A DNA stretch of 48,173 nucleotides from a virus. Position 1 is the first letter of the stretch. Every line of letters starts with the position of its first letter. Below the pieces are notes generated by a model. It had not been told where the DNA came from, made no database searches, and saw only the letters and a program-made list of their open reading frames with translations. The stretch lies in IMG/VR virus record IMGVR_UViG_3300021437_000029, positions 1 through 48,173 of that record; one strand, given 5' to 3'. The position numbers and the translations under genes were made by a program. Positions 33,585 through 42,451 of the stretch are shown here, one piece after another.

Positions 33585-35555
33585 ATGACAAGCTTTGCAG
33601 ATTATAAAAGACGATCGGCTGGCATTCATCGGATTGTTGGCGAAACTGCTAGCAAAGATGCTGGCAAAGCATTTTCGGCTCTGTTGCCCGGGAATTATTT
33701 GCTGCCGCAAAATTCCAAAATTGGCGGCCTTGCGAAGCCCAACGAAAAACAATTGGTTGCCATTAATCAGAAAACTGAAAGCCAAACGCAAAGACCAGTT
33801 GAAACGCAACCCGCGCATGGCTTGCCCTATAATTCAAGCAACTCTGGCCGCCCGGAAAATCAACTGGCGCAATGGTCCGGAATAACTGCCGAGCAAGCTA
33901 AGCTTTCGTCATTGCCTGCCGTTTTTGCAGAACCGGCCGTACGGCAACCGATTGTGGATGAAACAAATGCCAAGCAGGAAATGTCGGTTGACCAGTTTTC
34001 ACCGCAATTGGCAGAAGAAGCCAGTAATGAAATTGGCGATAACGAAGAAGAAGAAAAGCCGGAAACTCCCTGCCCCACGGATTTTCTTGAGAATGAAATT
34101 TCTCTCGCCCTTGCAGGAATTCCTGCTTCGCTTGATGAAACTGACTGGCTTTCGGTCGATTGTGTGATTTGCCGCAAAACGGGCAAGGTTCTTGGCCGCA
34201 TGGGGCGCACCAGTTCCGAAGATGACACCGGCGAAGCCACGGAAATTTCCGAAGCCGACGAATGCGAATTATTCGCGGAACGCATGGCAACACCCTTTGC
34301 TTCCATTAGCCTCTCGTGGCTTCATGATGATAGCGAAGCCTTGGATGATTTGCAGCGCGATGAACCAGAGGCTTATGCAGCTTTCACCCTCGCGAAGCTT
34401 TGCCAGATGCAGCGCAACGTCCTATCCAATGGCGAGCGCAAGCTTGTTGCCGCAAAATTCAGCGCCGAGGCTGGAATGCCTAATGATCCACAAAGCCTTT
34501 GGACGCTAGCACGTGCTCGCAAATGGCTTGATATTACGCCCGAAGAAACTCTTGAAGAACTGAATGAGCTTCTTTGCCGGTGTGTCGCCATTGGTCCTAG
34601 CTTTGCCCGCACATTTCAGCAACTCGTGAACCGCCAGAGCAAGAAGCGCTTTCTTTCGACCTTGCCTCGTGACGTGTTGCCCGAACACATTTACTGCCCC
34701 GACTGGCTGGCACGCCACGCCCAAAATGGCAAGCTCGTTCCCCTGCTTCGTCAAGCCTATTCAGATGCATTAGCTTCTACGCTTTCCGGCCAGCGTGCCG
34801 CTCGAATTGGCAAACGCCTATATGGCGAAAGCAAAGGCACCTCGCCGCTTACTGCTGCACAAGGCCCATCTTCTATCCGCGGCCAGCGTAAGGCTTCCAA
34901 AGCTCTGAAAATGGCAAATGACTTTGCTGTACTTTTTGCCGAATTCGGCATAGGTCAAGGTTTCCTTCAACCGAAGCAAGAGGTTAGCTATGAGGCGAAA
35001 ATTCAGGCCGCGCAGGAACAGCGCAAAGCAATCCTTGCGTCTCTCGCAAAAAAGACTGCCGAGGGTGCTGTTCGCGCTTGGACTGACGCTTTCGTACCTT
35101 CGGAGCCAATGCCGGACGAAGAAGACGCCGCAAGCTCAACGCGCATTGCGGAAGCATCTGCGACTTCTTGCGAAATTCCCGGAATTCGTGTTAACGAGGA
35201 CATGACTTTAGACGAAAGCGCCTTGCTTGATGCATTGAATTCGCTTTCACTCGAAGATTTGGAGGCCGCCGAGGATTTAGACGAAGGCCGAGAAATTTCT
35301 CGTTTCGTTCCGAGCGACGAAGGTGTTGCACTGCCTTATGGTTCTTCTTCCGCCGATCAAGAGGACGATGACGAATTGCTTGCGCCACTTTCCGAACCCA
35401 CGTGGTCTAAGTCCAAACCCAAGCAAAAGACGTCGCGCTTCGCTTTCTCGGACGACGAAATGGCTTCGCTTGACGGGCTGTTTCATGAAGTCCCAGATGA
35501 CTCGGACGAAGTCGAAATTCGCCGCAATGGCGAGAATTCCTACAAGAAACTTTAA
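33585..35555 (+). CDS. First gene of the replication convoy, 656 aa, unknown function
   Basis: The product has three parts: an Asn/Gln/Pro-rich disordered N-terminus of about 130 residues, a middle domain from about 160 to 500, and an acidic Glu/Asp/Ser-rich C-terminus. The middle has a lone CVIC pair (Cys193, Cys196), the helical stretch GERKLVAAKFSAEAG, and the basic segment LSGQRAARIGKRLYGESKG. No helicase, primase or polymerase motif was found. Its place before the RecD-like helicase, 11 bases upstream, and next to the candidate origin makes an initiator or DNA-binding role reasonable, but this is inference only. It deserves profile searches as the possible missing primase. Confidence 0.7.
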   Translation: MTSFADYKRRSAGIHRIVGETASKDAGKAFSALLPGNYLLPQNSKIGGLAKPNEKQLVAINQKTESQTQRPVETQPAHGLPYNSSNSGRPENQLAQWSGITAEQAKLSSLPAVFAEPAVRQPIVDETNAKQEMSVDQFSPQLAEEASNEIGDNEEEEKPETPCPTDFLENEISLALAGIPASLDETDWLSVDCVICRKTGKVLGRMGRTSSEDDTGEATEISEADECELFAERMATPFASISLSWLHDDSEALDDLQRDEPEAYAAFTLAKLCQMQRNVLSNGERKLVAAKFSAEAGMPNDPQSLWTLARARKWLDITPEETLEELNELLCRCVAIGPSFARTFQQLVNRQSKKRFLSTLPRDVLPEHIYCPDWLARHAQNGKLVPLLRQAYSDALASTLSGQRAARIGKRLYGESKGTSPLTAAQGPSSIRGQRKASKALKMANDFAVLFAEFGIGQGFLQPKQEVSYEAKIQAAQEQRKAILASLAKKTAEGAVRAWTDAFVPSEPMPDEEDAASSTRIAEASATSCEIPGIRVNEDMTLDESALLDALNSLSLEDLEAAEDLDEGREISRFVPSDEGVALPYGSSSADQEDDDELLAPLSEPTWSKSKPKQKTSRFAFSDDEMASLDGLFHEVPDDSDEVEIRRNGENSYKKL

Positions 35556-35566
35556 GAGGCAACGAA

Positions 35567-37624
35567 ATGTCACTATTGGATGAATTCAAGCAGGCACAAG
35601 CCCAAGCCGGTATCGGAAAAAGTGCAGGTGTATCTCCGAAGCTGCACGTGTTGAAGCCTCTTATTGCAAAGCCCGTGGCGGCGAAGCCGTTGAAGCCTGC
35701 GAAGTCCGCACCGCCCAAAAATTTCACCTTGCGCGGTACTGGCCTCACTCAGAAGATTTTGCAGAAAGACGCGGCCGCTGCCGTCCGTGTGTTCGAGAAG
35801 GACAAGCTCGCGGATGCGGAAGCCAATGAGGCTATTGACGCGCAAAGCAATGCTATTGCCGAGACCATGGAAAGCATTGCCGCGGAAACTCAAAATATCT
35901 CCGGCCTGACACTTGATGCATCGCAGTTGCGCGCATTGGAAGGCTTGCTTACTAACCGTTGCTCTGTCCTTATTGGCGCGGCAGGTACCGGCAAGACCAC
36001 TTTGCTGCATCGTGCACTTGATAGCATACTTCTGGAAACCGCTGCCCATTCTTATCAAACGGGCGAAGTGGCAACGGAAGCCGATGCACACACCGCCGCT
36101 GCCGCCTCCATTGCTATTGCCGCATTTACTGGCCGAGCTTCGCAGCAAGCACGCCGCGTTCTTCCGGCGGAATTCTCGCAAAACGTTTCAACCATCCACG
36201 CGATGCTTGGTTTTCACCCGGAATATACTGAGAAAAGCGTTGACTCGTTGATCGACAAAGGCCGGTCTATTGTTACAAAAACTGTGCAATTCGTTCCTGA
36301 ATACACCGCCGATCACAAATTGCCTTTCAGCTTCATTATCATCGACGAAGCCTCTATGGTTCCCGTTCCGCTATGGAAGCAAATCGTGGATGCGTGCCGC
36401 CCGGATACTCGTTTCATTCTTATTGGCGATATTCACCAATTGCCGCCAGTCGGGAGCAAGAGCGTTTTAGGTTTTGCCTTGGCAAAGTGGCCGGTTTTCG
36501 AACTGACTGAAATTCATCGTCAGGCGAAGGGCAATCCCATTATCCGCAATGCGCATCATATCCTGCATGGCGAATTCCCGGAAAGCGTGAAGCACTTCTA
36601 CATCGTGGGTGCTTCTGGCGGTGCGAAGGACAAAACTGGGAAAGCTTTACGCATTCCCGCCGGTGCTACTCAGGTGCAGCATTTCTTCTTGCGTCAACTC
36701 ATTCAGATGCACTCGCGCGGTTTATACGATCCATTGCGTGATGCCGTCATTGTGCCGAAGAAGACACCCAATTCGCCACTTTCCACCGTCAATTTGAACA
36801 ATTACCTCGTGCCGATGATGAACCCGCCGCGCAAGGTTGAGGGGCAGAATGTCATTCTCAACCCGCGTACGCCCATCCATACCGGCACTGGTATTGTGCA
36901 TTTTGCCGTGGGTGACAAGGTCATGATAACTGCCAATATCAACACCCACGTGCCGCCGATCACTAACGGACAGACTGGGATTGTTGAACGTATTGCCGTC
37001 AATCTGAATTACGATCAAGATAGGGGTGGCGCACAGTTCGGTAAGGACGGCATTGAAAGCGGTAACGTCTCTGCCGCGGATGCGCCCGACAGTGGCATTG
37101 ATTTAGGTGCGGCTTTGGAAGAGCTTGCCTCCGATGCACTCGATGATTTTTCTGTCTCCACCGGCGAGGACGAAAGCGAGAACGAAAAGCCTGACAATGA
37201 GCCGGAAGAGCAACGCCAAGCTTCGCACACCATGACAATTCGGTTTGATAATGGTGATAGCTTCACGTCGCACACCGCGGGTGACTTTGCGAAGGTGACC
37301 TTCGGATATGCCATTACGTGCCATAAGGCGCAAGGTGGCGAATACCCGAACGTCTTCATTCTCTGCCATTCCTCGGACTACGCCGGTCATTTGCTCACAC
37401 GTGAGTGGCTTTACACAGCCGTCACACGTGCTCGCGAAAACTGCTTCCTGTATTGCGATGATAAGGGACTTGCGAAAGCTTTGTCCGAACAGAAAATCAT
37501 CGGCAATACCTTGGAGGACAAAATCCGTTCATTCCAAGTTTACTCCGGTTCTTCGGGCCGCGAAAATCAAGCTGTGCTTCCTGACAATGTTGTCCTTGAT
37601 CGCAGCGCAAGCCGGTATCTCTAA
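35567..37624 (+). CDS. RecD-like SF1B DNA helicase
   Basis: A 685-aa helicase that moves on single-stranded DNA 5'-3' by family precedent. The core begins near residue 117. Motif I is GAAGTGKT (137-144), motif II IIIDEAS (257-263), motif III GDIHQLPPVG (287-296), followed by FELTEIHRQ. C-terminal motifs are VTFGYAITCHKAQGGEYP and YTAVTRARE, the latter including the arginine finger. An acidic insertion of about 80 residues (LEELASDALDDFSVSTGEDES) interrupts the second RecA fold. The N-terminal 110 residues are basic and unrecognised. It may act in recombination with the Cas4-like nuclease or at the fork. Confidence 0.9.
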   Translation: MSLLDEFKQAQAQAGIGKSAGVSPKLHVLKPLIAKPVAAKPLKPAKSAPPKNFTLRGTGLTQKILQKDAAAAVRVFEKDKLADAEANEAIDAQSNAIAETMESIAAETQNISGLTLDASQLRALEGLLTNRCSVLIGAAGTGKTTLLHRALDSILLETAAHSYQTGEVATEADAHTAAAASIAIAAFTGRASQQARRVLPAEFSQNVSTIHAMLGFHPEYTEKSVDSLIDKGRSIVTKTVQFVPEYTADHKLPFSFIIIDEASMVPVPLWKQIVDACRPDTRFILIGDIHQLPPVGSKSVLGFALAKWPVFELTEIHRQAKGNPIIRNAHHILHGEFPESVKHFYIVGASGGAKDKTGKALRIPAGATQVQHFFLRQLIQMHSRGLYDPLRDAVIVPKKTPNSPLSTVNLNNYLVPMMNPPRKVEGQNVILNPRTPIHTGTGIVHFAVGDKVMITANINTHVPPITNGQTGIVERIAVNLNYDQDRGGAQFGKDGIESGNVSAADAPDSGIDLGAALEELASDALDDFSVSTGEDESENEKPDNEPEEQRQASHTMTIRFDNGDSFTSHTAGDFAKVTFGYAITCHKAQGGEYPNVFILCHSSDYAGHLLTREWLYTAVTRARENCFLYCDDKGLAKALSEQKIIGNTLEDKIRSFQVYSGSSGRENQAVLPDNVVLDRSASRYL

Positions 37625-37661
37625 CCTCAACGGGTGTAACCCAAAAACAGGACGTTTGAAA

Positions 37662-38015
37662 ATGCTGTACGTAGTCGCAATTGATTTCATGAATGCCCGC
37701 ATGTATACGGCTCACGTGGCAAAGGGAGCGAATGCAGCTATTGCACAAGCTTCTGGTTTGGTTCGATTGTATCCGCCGCCGGATAATGCCTTTCACTTGT
37801 GCATTCCTGACTTGACCATTTCCATTCGTGATGCACACCGTTTCAATGAATACGCGGCTGTTATGGCAGCATGTAACCGGCTCAACGCTAATTTGGAGGC
37901 GTGGCATGTCAAGGCGCGAGCGAAGCCGGTGGCGTATGACATTGGCAATGGTTTGACTGAACCGTGCACTGGCAAGGATCGGTACGCGTTCTCGCCGGAA
38001 ACCTTTGAGGGTTAA
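37662..38015 (+). CDS. Hypothetical protein, 117 aa
   Basis: The ATG at 37662 begins MLYVVAIDFMNARMYTAHVAKG. The protein is alpha/beta with a Pro-rich loop (RLYPPPDNAFHLC) and several cysteines. Longer upstream frame extensions overlap the helicase gene and lack a ribosome site. The function is unknown; it lies in a string of small genes after the helicase. Confidence 0.65.
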   Translation: MLYVVAIDFMNARMYTAHVAKGANAAIAQASGLVRLYPPPDNAFHLCIPDLTISIRDAHRFNEYAAVMAACNRLNANLEAWHVKARAKPVAYDIGNGLTEPCTGKDRYAFSPETFEG

Positions 38016-38019
38016 AGCC

Positions 38020-38304
38020 ATGTGGGTTATCCGCTATCGTGGCTACTGGCCGCCTGAGAAGGTATCTAGGACCGTCAGTGCTTCTATGCCAATGGAAGCC
38101 GGTGAATACGGTATGTGGTCAACGCTCACACGACGCGAGCTTGCCGAGGATTTGCATTGCGGCGGAAGTCAACGTGTTGTCTATGAAATGTTCGACACAC
38201 GTGAAGCGGCCGATGCCTATCTCCAAGGTACTCTATTGCGTGACTTGCGCTCTACGGGTAATGACGTCTATTGGCATTTCAAGATTGAGCAATTGAAGGA
38301 CTAG
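38020..38304 (+). CDS. Hypothetical protein, 94 aa
   Basis: Starts five bases after the previous stop with a GAGGG site. It has a beta-alpha start (MWVIRYRGYWPPEKV) and a helical second half (FDTREAADAYLQGTLLRDL). The pattern is like small single-domain phage proteins. No motif identifies a function. Confidence 0.65.
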   Translation: MWVIRYRGYWPPEKVSRTVSASMPMEAGEYGMWSTLTRRELAEDLHCGGSQRVVYEMFDTREAADAYLQGTLLRDLRSTGNDVYWHFKIEQLKD

Positions 38305-38309
38305 CACAA

Positions 38310-39251
38310 ATGCCTAACCCGCAATTGCGCAGTGTAGTGAATGCTACACTGCTTGCACTCATGCGCACCCCGCTAGACGTGCCGCTGAAAATCACGTGCA
38401 ACGTAGGTGAAGGCCAGAACCTTTTGCTTTCGATGCGGGTGAAGCTATCGCGCGAACGTCAACACGCGGAAAAAGCTGGGGTGAAATTCACGGATTTTTA
38501 TCTAGCTAACCTTGCGATTGAAACTAATCCCAAAAATCCCAGCGAGGAATTCTTGTTCTGTGTGCGGACGTTGACGAAGAAAGGACGTCGCGAAGAGTAC
38601 TCGTTCTTGCGAGAAATGCATTCCGTTATGTGGCGTGATCGTCATGCATTGCTTGACAAAATGGAACGTGACTCAGTTGCGGCCACAAACTTCAAGCGTG
38701 ACGACGTCCGAACAAAGCAAGATGATTTGCTTGCCAAGAAAAATGCAGCGACCTTCAATGCCATTGTGTTTGTAGAAGGTGTGCGAAAATCCTATGAAAT
38801 AGCGACAGGTGAAGAAAATGCAGCAACTCAAATCACTGGTGACACCAGCGAAGAAACCGTTAACGCCTTTAGTTCCTATGAAGACGACTTTGACGAGTCA
38901 AGCGGCGCAAGCGAACCAAGCTCCGGTAACGGCAAAGCCGTTGAATACGTCACAACCCCTACCGGCAAATACCGGGTTATCACACCCGATGAACGCGACA
39001 CCGAACGTTACGGTTCCGGCCGCGAATTCGACGGCGACAACCCCTTCGGAAACCTCCTTGACGAAGCCGACTCCGAACGAGAACAAAACGGAAACGAAAA
39101 CGGGATCGTCTCTGCTATCCCGCTTCAAGGCGTACCAAGCTCAAGCAGTGGCAGCGCAACCTCCGGCAGTTCAAGTACCGGCCCCAGCCAAACAGCCGCC
39201 AGTGGTCCGCAAAACAGCTCTGGCAAGTGGTCTAGGTTCATCCACCGCTGA
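38310..39251 (+). CDS. Hypothetical protein, 313 aa, overlapping the next gene in another frame
   Basis: The first 170 residues form a convincing domain (LKITCNVGEGQNLLLSMRVKLSRERQHAEKA, FTDFYLANLAIETN, EEFLFCVRTLTKKGRREEYSF). The remaining 143 residues are acidic and Ser/Gly rich and lie over the first half of the next gene in a different frame. In that stretch nearly every codon ends in C, unlike upstream. Function unknown. The gene is either dual-coding with its neighbour, or the two are joined by a frame change into one product. Confidence 0.65.
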   Translation: MPNPQLRSVVNATLLALMRTPLDVPLKITCNVGEGQNLLLSMRVKLSRERQHAEKAGVKFTDFYLANLAIETNPKNPSEEFLFCVRTLTKKGRREEYSFLREMHSVMWRDRHALLDKMERDSVAATNFKRDDVRTKQDDLLAKKNAATFNAIVFVEGVRKSYEIATGEENAATQITGDTSEETVNAFSSYEDDFDESSGASEPSSGNGKAVEYVTTPTGKYRVITPDERDTERYGSGREFDGDNPFGNLLDEADSEREQNGNENGIVSAIPLQGVPSSSSGSATSGSSSTGPSQTAASGPQNSSGKWSRFIHR

Positions 39252-39639
39252 ACTGGCCGCGTCAGTTGTCTCGCGTACTATCCCGGAAGAATTCGCTAAG
39301 AACGAAGATGCGAAGGATCTGTGTGCGGCTTTCGATGAATTGCGGCAATCCTTGGACGATCCTGAAATGCTGGGGCAGCAATTGCGCAACCTCATGCTCA
39401 TGATGAAACAGCACCCCGAGTTGTATGCGGTTGTAACGGACGACGATTTTGATGTTGCCGCGCAAGCCGCAAGCGTGGTGCTGCAAAAGGCTCGCATGGT
39501 CAAGACGGAACGCAAGACGAAACGCACCGCCCGCGTTGAAGCCGTCGATGAAATGACACAAATGCTGCAAGATGCTGGCATTTCGGATGCATCGGGTGCC
39601 GAAGACATTAGCAATTTCTTCGGCAGTATGAAAATCTAA
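38818..39639 (+). CDS. Hypothetical protein, 273 aa, starts inside the preceding gene
   Basis: The ATG at 38818 (or a GTG nine bases earlier) follows AGGTGAAG. The first 145 residues are a Pro/Ala/Thr/Lys-rich linker overlapping the previous gene. The non-overlapping C-terminal domain (DLCAAFDELRQSLDDPEMLGQQLRNLMLMMKQHPELYAVVTDDDFDVAAQAASVVLQKARM) is helical and well formed. A C-terminal tail SGAEDISNFFGSMKI ends it. The function is unknown. Codon use in this frame is typical for the phage (CCG, ACG, GCG, TTG). The gene ends 13 bases before the Cas4-like nuclease. Confidence 0.65.
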   Translation: MQQLKSLVTPAKKPLTPLVPMKTTLTSQAAQANQAPVTAKPLNTSQPLPANTGLSHPMNATPNVTVPAANSTATTPSETSLTKPTPNENKTETKTGSSLLSRFKAYQAQAVAAQPPAVQVPAPAKQPPVVRKTALASGLGSSTAELAASVVSRTIPEEFAKNEDAKDLCAAFDELRQSLDDPEMLGQQLRNLMLMMKQHPELYAVVTDDDFDVAAQAASVVLQKARMVKTERKTKRTARVEAVDEMTQMLQDAGISDASGAEDISNFFGSMKI

Positions 39640-39652
39640 GGAGGCATTCACC

Positions 39653-40684
39653 ATGCCTGTACTCAAAATGCTTTCCGTGCAAGAACAAATTGCGGAGAAT
39701 GAGCGGCTTTATTACGAAAGCCCTCTTATTCTCTCGCATTCATTGCGCGGTGTGCTGAATGGTTGTCAGCGCAAATACGAATTCGCCTCACGTTTTCGTG
39801 CAACCGGCCAAACCGAAGATGAATACGCCGCTGATTGCGGTACGGCTTTGCATATTGGCGTTCAAGCTTTCACAAAAACCCGTGACTACAACACGGCCCT
39901 TTTTGAATTCATGCGCAACTTTCCCTACGAGACCGAATTCGGTTCTACGAATGGTGACATGCTTTCTACGTCGCAATTGCGCTCACGGCAGGTGCGTTCA
40001 TTCGAGGCGTGCATTGCCGTGTTCGACAAAATCGTAACCGAATTCAATTGGGACCGTTACGAAATTGCCACGTTTGAAATTACGAATTCGCGTGGCGAAA
40101 AGCAGGTAGTGGATGGAATTGAAATTTCATTTGCTATCGAAATGCTAAACACGGGCATAAATCTGCCGGTGTTTTTTATGGGCCACATTGACTTGATCCT
40201 TCGCGACACGCGCAATGGCGAGCTTGTGGTTTTCGACATTAAGACGACGCGCAAACAACTCACGGAAGCGCGCTGGACTTACGATCAACAGACGCGACCT
40301 TACGGTTTGGTTATCTCCGCGCTTACTGGTCAAGAGATAACGCATTTCAGCACGCACTATTTGGCCGCATACATCGACGTCATGGAGCCGCAATGCACGG
40401 ACTTTGAAATTCTGTGCACGGAACGTGAGATTGCTGATTGGGTTTATGGCATTGCCGAGGACATTCACATCCTTAGGCGGAGCCTTAACCGCGGCCTATG
40501 GCTTCGTACAAGCAGCGGCTCACAATGCGTGTCTTACAATTCCACTTGCAAGTTTTATCAGCATTGCAGCATGCGAGACGTCGCGCTTCTGGCTTCATTA
40601 CTTGAGCGGCCAGAGGACGACAAATTCTATAACCCCGACAAGGCACTGGTGCACAGTAGCCTAGACATGAAGGAGTTTATGTGA
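39653..40684 (+). CDS. Cas4/RecB-like PD-(D/E)XK nuclease with probable Fe-S cluster
   Basis: A 343-aa single-strand exonuclease of the PD-(D/E)XK superfamily. The active-site pattern is GTALHIGV (His67), then Glu142, GHIDL (Asp180), DIK (Asp195, Lys197) and a QQTRPYG motif (Gln213 to Gly218). Four cysteines, Cys38 (NGCQRKYEF), Cys292, Cys299 and Cys305, have the one-plus-three spacing of the Fe-S cluster in Cas4 and AddB. A strong AAGGAGG site precedes the ATG. Next to a ligase, a Sak4-like ATPase and a RecD-like helicase, it likely processes DNA ends for recombination. There is no CRISPR array or other cas gene here. Confidence 0.88.
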   Translation: MPVLKMLSVQEQIAENERLYYESPLILSHSLRGVLNGCQRKYEFASRFRATGQTEDEYAADCGTALHIGVQAFTKTRDYNTALFEFMRNFPYETEFGSTNGDMLSTSQLRSRQVRSFEACIAVFDKIVTEFNWDRYEIATFEITNSRGEKQVVDGIEISFAIEMLNTGINLPVFFMGHIDLILRDTRNGELVVFDIKTTRKQLTEARWTYDQQTRPYGLVISALTGQEITHFSTHYLAAYIDVMEPQCTDFEILCTEREIADWVYGIAEDIHILRRSLNRGLWLRTSSGSQCVSYNSTCKFYQHCSMRDVALLASLLERPEDDKFYNPDKALVHSSLDMKEFM

Positions 40685-41001
40685 TGTGTCAACTTCATTA
40701 TACTATGCGGGATTTCTTGGCTACCAAGATTGCACCGCATATGAATGACGCCAACATTCCGATTAGCCAAGAAGCCCTATTCTTGTGGCCGTATTATAGC
40801 GGTGAATTCCCGGCCGTTGACTGGCCTGCAACTGGGGTTGAGTCGCCCGAACGCTTTGCTTCGCGGCTTAATTGGTCAATTGCTCGTGCAATTCGTCAGG
40901 CTTTCATGACTGGCTTCTTGGCCGCCGAGTTGATGTACAACAAAGGTCGGCCCAATCGTCTCGAAGAACTGGGCATCGTGGTCAACAAGGATGAGGAATA
41001 A
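40684..41001 (+). CDS. Hypothetical protein, 105 aa
   Basis: The ATG overlaps the nuclease stop by one base (TGATG). The product is soluble and helical (MRDFLATKIAPHMND, RFASRLNWSIARAIRQAFMTGFLAAEL). No family is recognised. Coupling with the nuclease suggests a shared process. Confidence 0.65.
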   Translation: MCQLHYTMRDFLATKIAPHMNDANIPISQEALFLWPYYSGEFPAVDWPATGVESPERFASRLNWSIARAIRQAFMTGFLAAELMYNKGRPNRLEELGIVVNKDEE

Positions 41002-41002
41002 C

Positions 41003-41230
41003 ATGCGCGGACTAGGAAAAATCCCCAGTCGCCGCGGCTATCGTATTTCCGCGAAGGGCTGGTTCTTCTTGGCAATAACCACTTTGTTTGTGGTGTGTGC
41101 CAACATGGCCGCTATTATCCCCTATGGTTTCACTGATGGTTGTCGGCATGGTTTCATTGCTGGCTTCGTCACGGGGTTGTATGCGGTTTTCGTGCTCATG
41201 TTCATCTTGGCTGGGAGGGAAGTAGAATGA
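41003..41230 (+). CDS. Small membrane protein, 75 aa
   Basis: I use the ATG at 41003, which has a GAGGAA site, in place of one 12 bases upstream that overlaps the previous gene. There are two hydrophobic segments, WFFLAITTLFVVCANMAAII and GFIAGFVTGLYAVFVLMFILAG, joined by a polar turn, with a basic N-terminus. The stop overlaps the ligase start (ATGA). The role is unknown; superinfection exclusion is a common role for such proteins, but that is inference. Confidence 0.65.
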   Translation: MRGLGKIPSRRGYRISAKGWFFLAITTLFVVCANMAAIIPYGFTDGCRHGFIAGFVTGLYAVFVLMFILAGREVE

Positions 41231-42291
41231 GCGGTATTTCTACACGGGATATGCATTCGTCACCGCTGGACAAACTGGCGGCGAAATACGTAGGGGTGTA
41301 TCCCGGACCGTGCAACAAGTACGGTTTGCCCCAGCCGATGAAACCGAAAGCAGGTTCGTACACATGGGACGAAATTGTCGCGGTGCTACGCCACTCGCGT
41401 TCCACTTGGTTTGTGCAGGAAAAGCTTGACGGCATTCGTGCACGTACTTTTGGCGGACACCTATGGGCAGTTTCTGGGAAACAAATTCCGAATGAGAACA
41501 TCCAAAAGATGTTCAGCGGTTTGCCCGATGGTTTGGACGGCGAGTTGCGGCTTTCCACTGGTATCGATAAGTATGGCAATCGTGTCTATGCACCGCTGCA
41601 CGAAACGAATTCCGTGGTCATGAGCAAGAAAGCTAATGCTCTGGAAATGCGATACACATTGTTCGATATGTGGACCGACAAGTATCTGCAATACAAAACC
41701 CGGGCTGGGAATTTGTGGAATATGTTCATGGACTCATACACGGTGCAATTACCAAATCTGCAATTGGTCAGCGCCATAGATTTGCAGAACCTTGAGGATA
41801 TTGATGTGGCGTTAACAAAGCTCGCTTCTTTGCGTGATCAATGGGAGCGCGAGGAATGCGAAGGTTTCATGCTTCGCCGCGGCGACTCGTACTACAAATA
41901 TGGCAGGTGCGGCAAGACGAACCCGGAATTAATTCGCTTCAAATTCTGGGATGACTTCGAGGCCAGGCTGGCTTACGTTCATCCGCAATACCACAATACG
42001 AACAACGAAGAGACCGGCGAGTACGGCAAGATGAAGCGGTCGCATTCCCAGTCTGGCATGGAAGCCATGGACACCATGGGCACGCTGGAATGCGTTATTC
42101 CGAGCACTGGTGAATTGTGCTTCATCGGTACGGGATTTTCGGACAAATTGCGCAAGCAAATCTGGGAGAAAAAAGATGAGCTGGAAAAATTTCAACCACT
42201 GGTTATGGCAAAGCGCCAAAAGTTTGGTGGCAAGGATAAGCCACGGCATCCGGTGTTTCGTTGTTTCCGTAATCCGATTGATCTATCGTAA
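41227..42291 (+). CDS. ATP-dependent DNA ligase
   Basis: A 354-aa nick-sealing enzyme. The adenylated lysine motif is EKLDGIR (Lys66 to Arg71). Motif III LDGELRL follows, then EGFMLRRGDSYYKYGRCGK (motif IV region) and IRFKFWDD (motif V). The C-terminal OB-fold shows MGTLECVIPSTGELCFIGTGF. I start at the ATG at 41227 with its GGGAGG site. The upstream in-frame extension lies over the membrane-protein gene. It belongs to the small viral ATP ligases and fits a role in lagging-strand synthesis or repair. Confidence 0.92.
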   Translation: MSGISTRDMHSSPLDKLAAKYVGVYPGPCNKYGLPQPMKPKAGSYTWDEIVAVLRHSRSTWFVQEKLDGIRARTFGGHLWAVSGKQIPNENIQKMFSGLPDGLDGELRLSTGIDKYGNRVYAPLHETNSVVMSKKANALEMRYTLFDMWTDKYLQYKTRAGNLWNMFMDSYTVQLPNLQLVSAIDLQNLEDIDVALTKLASLRDQWEREECEGFMLRRGDSYYKYGRCGKTNPELIRFKFWDDFEARLAYVHPQYHNTNNEETGEYGKMKRSHSQSGMEAMDTMGTLECVIPSTGELCFIGTGFSDKLRKQIWEKKDELEKFQPLVMAKRQKFGGKDKPRHPVFRCFRNPIDLS

Positions 42292-42451
42292 GTCACCGTG
42301 GCTAGTGGTGCTAGCCGCGTGGGCTTTCGTCGGACATGCTATCGGGCGCCCGGTGTCAACATGGGATGCGATCATAGGGATTGTTATCCTAGTCGTGCTC
42401 GGCATCATAGCCATTTTCTATATGCTCGATGCGGCTGAGTACGATGACTAA
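42176..42451 (+). CDS. Small membrane protein overlapping the ligase end, 91 aa
   Basis: Starts within the ligase gene at an ATG preceded by GGGAGAAAAAAG. The first 30 residues are basic and aromatic (MSWKNFNHWLWQSAKSLVARISHGIRC), then two hydrophobic segments (WLVVLAAWAFVGHAI and IIGIVILVVLGIIAIFYML) follow. The overlap of 116 nt with the ligase is longer than usual. Function unknown. Confidence 0.55.
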   Translation: MSWKNFNHWLWQSAKSLVARISHGIRCFVVSVIRLIYRKSPWLVVLAAWAFVGHAIGRPVSTWDAIIGIVILVVLGIIAIFYMLDAAEYDD

